From Nocardia concava NBRC 100430 (GTDB lineage Bacteria > Actinomycetota > Actinomycetes > Mycobacteriales > Mycobacteriaceae), in assembly GCF_000308815.1 (NCBI RefSeq), contig NZ_BAFX01000049.1, positions 1-64,000 on the forward strand: a stretch of 64,000 bases of DNA, given 5' to 3'. Under the pieces are notes generated by a model that was not told the DNA's origin, did no database searches, and was given only the letters and a program-made list of their open reading frames with translations. The position numbers were made by a program, and so were the translations under genes. Below, piece after piece: positions 61,018 to 64,000 of this stretch (positions within the stretch are counted from its first letter, which is position 1; every line of letters starts with the position of its first letter).

Positions 61018-62298
61018 ATGGCGCGCATCGGTGATGGCGGCGATCTGTTGAAGTGCTCGTTCTGCGGAAAGAGCCAGAAGCAGGTCAAGAAGCTCATTGC
61101 GGGACCGGGGGTGTACATCTGCGACGAGTGCATCGACCTGTGCAACGAGATCATCGAGGAAGAGCTCGCCGAATCCAGCGAGGTCAAGCTCGACGAGTTG
61201 CCCAAGCCCGCGGAGATCAGGGATTTTCTCGAGCAGTATGTGATCGGGCAGGACGCCGCCAAGAGAACGCTAGCCGTGGCTGTGTACAACCACTACAAGC
61301 GAATTCAGGCGGGCGACAAGGGGCGCGACTCCCGCGGTGAAGCGGTCGAGTTGATGAAGTCCAATATTCTTATGCTCGGCCCGACCGGCTGTGGCAAGAC
61401 CTATCTGGCGCAGACTCTCGCGAAGATGCTGAACGTCCCGTTCGCCATCGCGGACGCCACCGCGCTCACCGAGGCCGGATATGTCGGCGAGGATGTCGAG
61501 AACATCCTGCTCAAGCTCATCCAGGCCGCCGACTACGACGTGAAGCGCGCCGAGACCGGCATCATCTACATCGACGAGGTCGACAAGATCGCCCGCAAGT
61601 CGGAGAACCCGTCCATCACCCGTGACGTCTCCGGTGAGGGCGTGCAGCAGGCGCTGCTGAAGATCCTGGAGGGCACGCAGGCATCGGTCCCGCCGCAGGG
61701 CGGCCGCAAGCACCCGCACCAGGAGTTCATCCAGATCGACACCACCAACGTGCTGTTCATCGTGGCGGGCGCGTTCGCGGGTCTCGAGAAGATCGTCCAG
61801 GATCGAGTCGGCAAGCGCGGCATCGGTTTCGGTGCGGAGGTCCGCTCCAAGGTGGAGATCGACACCGCCGATCACTTCGCCGATGTCATGCCCGAGGATC
61901 TGATCAAGTTCGGCCTCATCCCCGAGTTCATCGGCCGTCTGCCGATCGTCGCCTCGGTCACCAACCTGGACAAGGACTCCCTGGTCCGCATCCTGGCCGA
62001 GCCGAAGAACGCGCTGGTGAAGCAGTACGTGCGCCTGTTCGAAATGGACGGTGTGGACCTGGAATTCACCCAGGACGCGCTGGAAGCCGTTGCGGACCAG
62101 GCGATTCTGCGCGGCACCGGTGCGCGTGGTCTGCGCGCGATCATGGAGGAAGTGCTCCTCCCGGTCATGTACGACATCCCCAGCCGGGATGACGTGGCCA
62201 AGGTGGTCGTGAACGCCGACACCGTGAACGACAACGTGCTACCCACGATCGTGCCGCGGAAGCGCCAGACCCCGGAGCGCCGGGAGAAGTCGGCGTAA
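61018..62298 (+). CDS. clpX: ATP-dependent Clp protease ATP-binding subunit ClpX
   Basis: The 426-residue AAA+ unfoldase has an N-terminal zinc-binding domain (Cys13, Cys16, Cys35, Cys38), Walker A GPTGCGKT (121-128), Walker [10 protein letters not shown] and the FVAGAF/R-finger regions. The ATG at 61018 follows AGGAG. It selects substrates for the ClpP1P2 barrel. Confidence 0.97.
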   Translation: MARIGDGGDLLKCSFCGKSQKQVKKLIAGPGVYICDECIDLCNEIIEEELAESSEVKLDELPKPAEIRDFLEQYVIGQDAAKRTLAVAVYNHYKRIQAGDKGRDSRGEAVELMKSNILMLGPTGCGKTYLAQTLAKMLNVPFAIADATALTEAGYVGEDVENILLKLIQAADYDVKRAETGIIYIDEVDKIARKSENPSITRDVSGEGVQQALLKILEGTQASVPPQGGRKHPHQEFIQIDTTNVLFIVAGAFAGLEKIVQDRVGKRGIGFGAEVRSKVEIDTADHFADVMPEDLIKFGLIPEFIGRLPIVASVTNLDKDSLVRILAEPKNALVKQYVRLFEMDGVDLEFTQDALEAVADQAILRGTGARGLRAIMEEVLLPVMYDIPSRDDVAKVVVNADTVNDNVLPTIVPRKRQTPERREKSA

Positions 62299-62347
62299 CC
62301 AACTCTCGGGCTCTCAGGGGCTTCCCCTGAGACCCCTGCTACGAGCA

Positions 62348-62386
62348 AAACCGGCTCCGCGAGAATCCCTCTCGCGGAGCCGGTTT
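62348..62386. terminator. Bidirectional terminator between clpX and the DHFR-like gene
   Basis: A perfect 17-bp stem (AAACCGGCTCCGCGAGA and complement) with a 5-nt loop. Confidence 0.88.
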
Positions 62387-62400
62387 CGTTGTGCCGCTAT

Positions 62401-63015
62401 TTACTCGTCGGCGAAGTCGCCGTAGGTCGGCGCACCCTCCTTGCGGTAGGTCGCGATGACGACGCCCTTCGGGGTGACGCGGGTTTCCGCGACGGTGAAG
62501 GCGGTGGGGACGGCGTTCTCGGGGAACAGGCGCTTGCCGGTGCCGAGGATGACCGGGAAGGTCAGGATGTTCAGGGTGTCGACGAGGTCAGCGGCCAGCA
62601 GGGACTGGATCAACGCACCGCTGCCGTGCACTTGGAGCTCACGGCCGGGGCGGGCCTTCAGTTCGGTGACTTCCTTGACCAGGTCGCCGTGCAGAAGTTC
62701 CGTGCCGGACCAGTCGGCATGGTCCAGGGTGCTGGTCGGGACGTACTTCGGGAGGTCGTTGAGCTTGTTCGCGATGGGGTGGCCCGGCAGATTGTGGTTG
62801 GGCCAGTAGCTCGCGAAGATCTCATAGGTCTTGCGGCCGAGGAGGAATGCGTCGACGCGGTCGAAGACCGAGATCATGAATTCGCCGAAGGCATCGTCAC
62901 CGAAGGGCGCGGACCAGCCGCCGTGCGCGAACCCCCCGCTCGGATCTTCCGACGGTCCACCCGGCGCCTGATAGACACCGTCGATGGTGACGAACTGGGT
63001 GACCGACAGTTCCAT
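62401..63015 (-). CDS. Dihydrofolate reductase/RibD C-terminal family protein
   Basis: The 204-residue protein starts MELSVTQFVTIDGVYQAPGG and has the FLLGRKTYEIF and QVHGSGALIQSLL regions of the RibD_C fold. It is a NAD(P)H-dependent reductase of unknown substrate. True folate reductases differ at the active site. Similar proteins abound in actinobacteria as stand-alone genes. Confidence 0.88.
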   Translation of the reverse strand: MELSVTQFVTIDGVYQAPGGPSEDPSGGFAHGGWSAPFGDDAFGEFMISVFDRVDAFLLGRKTYEIFASYWPNHNLPGHPIANKLNDLPKYVPTSTLDHADWSGTELLHGDLVKEVTELKARPGRELQVHGSGALIQSLLAADLVDTLNILTFPVILGTGKRLFPENAVPTAFTVAETRVTPKGVVIATYRKEGAPTYGDFADE

Positions 63016-63197
63016 GATTGTTCTCCTGTGGGCTCCCGTTCCCGGAAGCCTGGAGTCGGTGACGGTCGGTGCGAACCGATCGCGCCCGTCGCGAGGATCC
63101 CCTTTGATCCCCCTGGTTCGCCGTTGAACCTTTACTCCGTTACCCCGGAAATCGGTGTGGGTTGGTTAACTGTTACGACGGTGCGGGAGCGGAGAAT

Positions 63198-63737
63198 TCA
63201 TCGGCGCGGGGGCGGCTGCCGGCGGGGAAATTTCACGGTGAAGGGCGCTGGCTCCGGGACCGGGAAGCGCTCGCGCGGGGAGACCAGCAGAACGGCCAGG
63301 CCCAGGGCCGGGATGGCCACGGCCGAGAGCAGTTCGAGAGTGAAGCTGCCCGTGCCGAGGTCACCGCGGTGGAAGGCGTGGTAGACCAGATGCGGGACGC
63401 CGAAGACCAGCCAGCCGAATCCGGAGACCCGGGCGATCACGCTGTCGCGGTAGTAGAGGGCGGCCCCGGAGATGGCCGCCAGGGCGAGGAAGAACGCCCC
63501 GACATCGGTGACCAGGTGATGGTTGTAGGGCCCGTCCTCGCCCACCCAGTGCAGTCCGAACCCGGGGAAGCTGTCGAAGAACGAACTCGGCGCGAACAGC
63601 GCCCACAGCCCGGTGATCAGTCCGATCGCGACGAGTATCCCGAGCAGGGTGAACAGGGCGATCCAGCGCCGCCGGTTCACCTCCAGCCGGAAGTTGACCC
63701 GCACCCCGTCGCCGGTGCCGCGTAACGAGATCCGCAC
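63198..63737 (-). CDS. Four-helix membrane protein, unknown function
   Basis: The 179-residue protein has hydrophobic segments near residues 28-48, 80-96, 105-122 and 133-155. A loop reads PSSFFDSFPGFGLHWVGEDGPYN, with HH after it. These loops are shared by actinobacterial membrane proteins of unknown function. The C-terminus is Pro/Arg-rich. Confidence 0.75.
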   Translation of the reverse strand: MRISLRGTGDGVRVNFRLEVNRRRWIALFTLLGILVAIGLITGLWALFAPSSFFDSFPGFGLHWVGEDGPYNHHLVTDVGAFFLALAAISGAALYYRDSVIARVSGFGWLVFGVPHLVYHAFHRGDLGTGSFTLELLSAVAIPALGLAVLLVSPRERFPVPEPAPFTVKFPRRQPPPRR

Positions 63738-63810
63738 AGGCCCTCCCGCCCTCGCCGAATCACTGTGCTGCCACCGTAATTCCGGGAGCGGGAGGGGACA
63801 AGCCTGTGGG

Positions 63811-64000
63811 TCAGATCTGCTCCATCTTCAGCTCCTCGGGTCCCCAGTAGGCCCGCATGCTGATGATCTTGCCCTCGTCGTTCAGCTCCATCACGTCGAT
63901 GGGCGAGAGGGTCATCTTGTGGCCGTTGGACACGGTGACCAGGGTGAAGTGCGCGGCCACCTGGTTGCCCGCCACCTTGACGGTGTGCAGCTCGGTCTCG
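63811..64000 (-). CDS. SnoaL-like/steroid-isomerase-like protein, N-terminus beyond window
   Basis: Only the last 63 codons are in the window. They read ...HTVKVAGNQVAAHFTLVT, MTLSPIDVMELNDEGKIISM and RAYWGPEELK, with the DVMEL/RAYW pattern of steroid delta-isomerase-like NTF2 folds. The gene is cut by the right edge. No promoter is visible. Confidence 0.72.
   Translation of the reverse strand, partial: ETELHTVKVAGNQVAAHFTLVTVSNGHKMTLSPIDVMELNDEGKIISMRAYWGPEELKMEQI

Overview
The window is high-GC actinobacterial chromosome, most likely Nocardia or a close relative (inference). Supporting signs are a mycothiol-type nitroreductase, paired clpP1/clpP2 beside tig and clpX, short lipoproteins of the nocardial kind, actinobacterial GT87 and PAP2 membrane enzymes, and dense GC-rich codon use. 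Neither end coincides with a gene boundary: an ECF sigma factor runs off the left edge and a SnoaL-like gene off the right edge.

Left chromosomal arm (1-18.7 kb). An ECF42-type sigma factor with its DGPF/YCII partner is followed by a ferredoxin-reductase-like flavoprotein divergent from an Rv2466c-like nitroreductase. Next come a membrane M48 protease, rpiB overlapping a Nei-type DNA glycosylase, two small lipoproteins, and an arsenic locus (arsR-aquaglyceroporin-arsC divergent from arsM). A YhgE/Pip membrane protein, a GT87 mannosyltransferase and a PAP2 enzyme follow. The arm ends with nrdDG, the oxygen-independent ribonucleotide reductase, preceded by a perfect GGGACATATGTCCC palindrome and two NrdR-like boxes.

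Integrated element (18,762-35,698). A 57-bp direct repeat marks the ends of a 16.9-kb actinomycete integrative and conjugative element (AICE, pSAM2 type) inserted in the 3' half of tRNA-Pro(UGG). It carries int, xis and a RepSA-like initiator, then a membrane protein resembling the N-terminal part of TraB, a C5 DNA methyltransferase with an ASCH protein and zinc-ribbon proteins, an FtsK-like TraB, Spd-like membrane proteins and many tiny genes. Almost all of these are chained by ATGA or TGATG overlaps into one leftward operon. A divergent GntR/KorSA-like repressor with a YdcF-family protein faces that operon. The right part is accessory: an AT-richer membrane protein, an intact ssb, and an inverted, indel-free but heavily substituted ssb copy in which no G of the sense strand has changed. 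This last feature is the strangest in the window. Symmetric 14-bp arm repeats lie 11 bp inside both att cores.

Right chromosomal arm (35.7-64 kb). tRNA-Pro and tRNA-Gly are followed by a GGDEF protein, a repeat-tailed membrane protein, two alpha/beta hydrolases under a divergent TetR regulator, and several small enzymes. Then comes a fermentation and hypoxia block in which pflB and pflA are flanked by a DevS-like GAF kinase and a DevR-like response regulator. The pflB/kinase intergenic region holds a palindrome resembling the one before nrdDG, so the two anaerobic systems may form one regulon. A Nudix gene, the Pnkp-Hen1 RNA repair operon (with a REP-like palindrome inside hen1), a lipoprotein, a SnoaL-like/MFS pair with a divergent TetR regulator, an FKBP lipoprotein, and the conserved tig-clpP1-clpP2-clpX protein quality-control cluster follow.

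All calls come from reading the sequence. No database search was run, and family names rest on recognised motifs and gene context.
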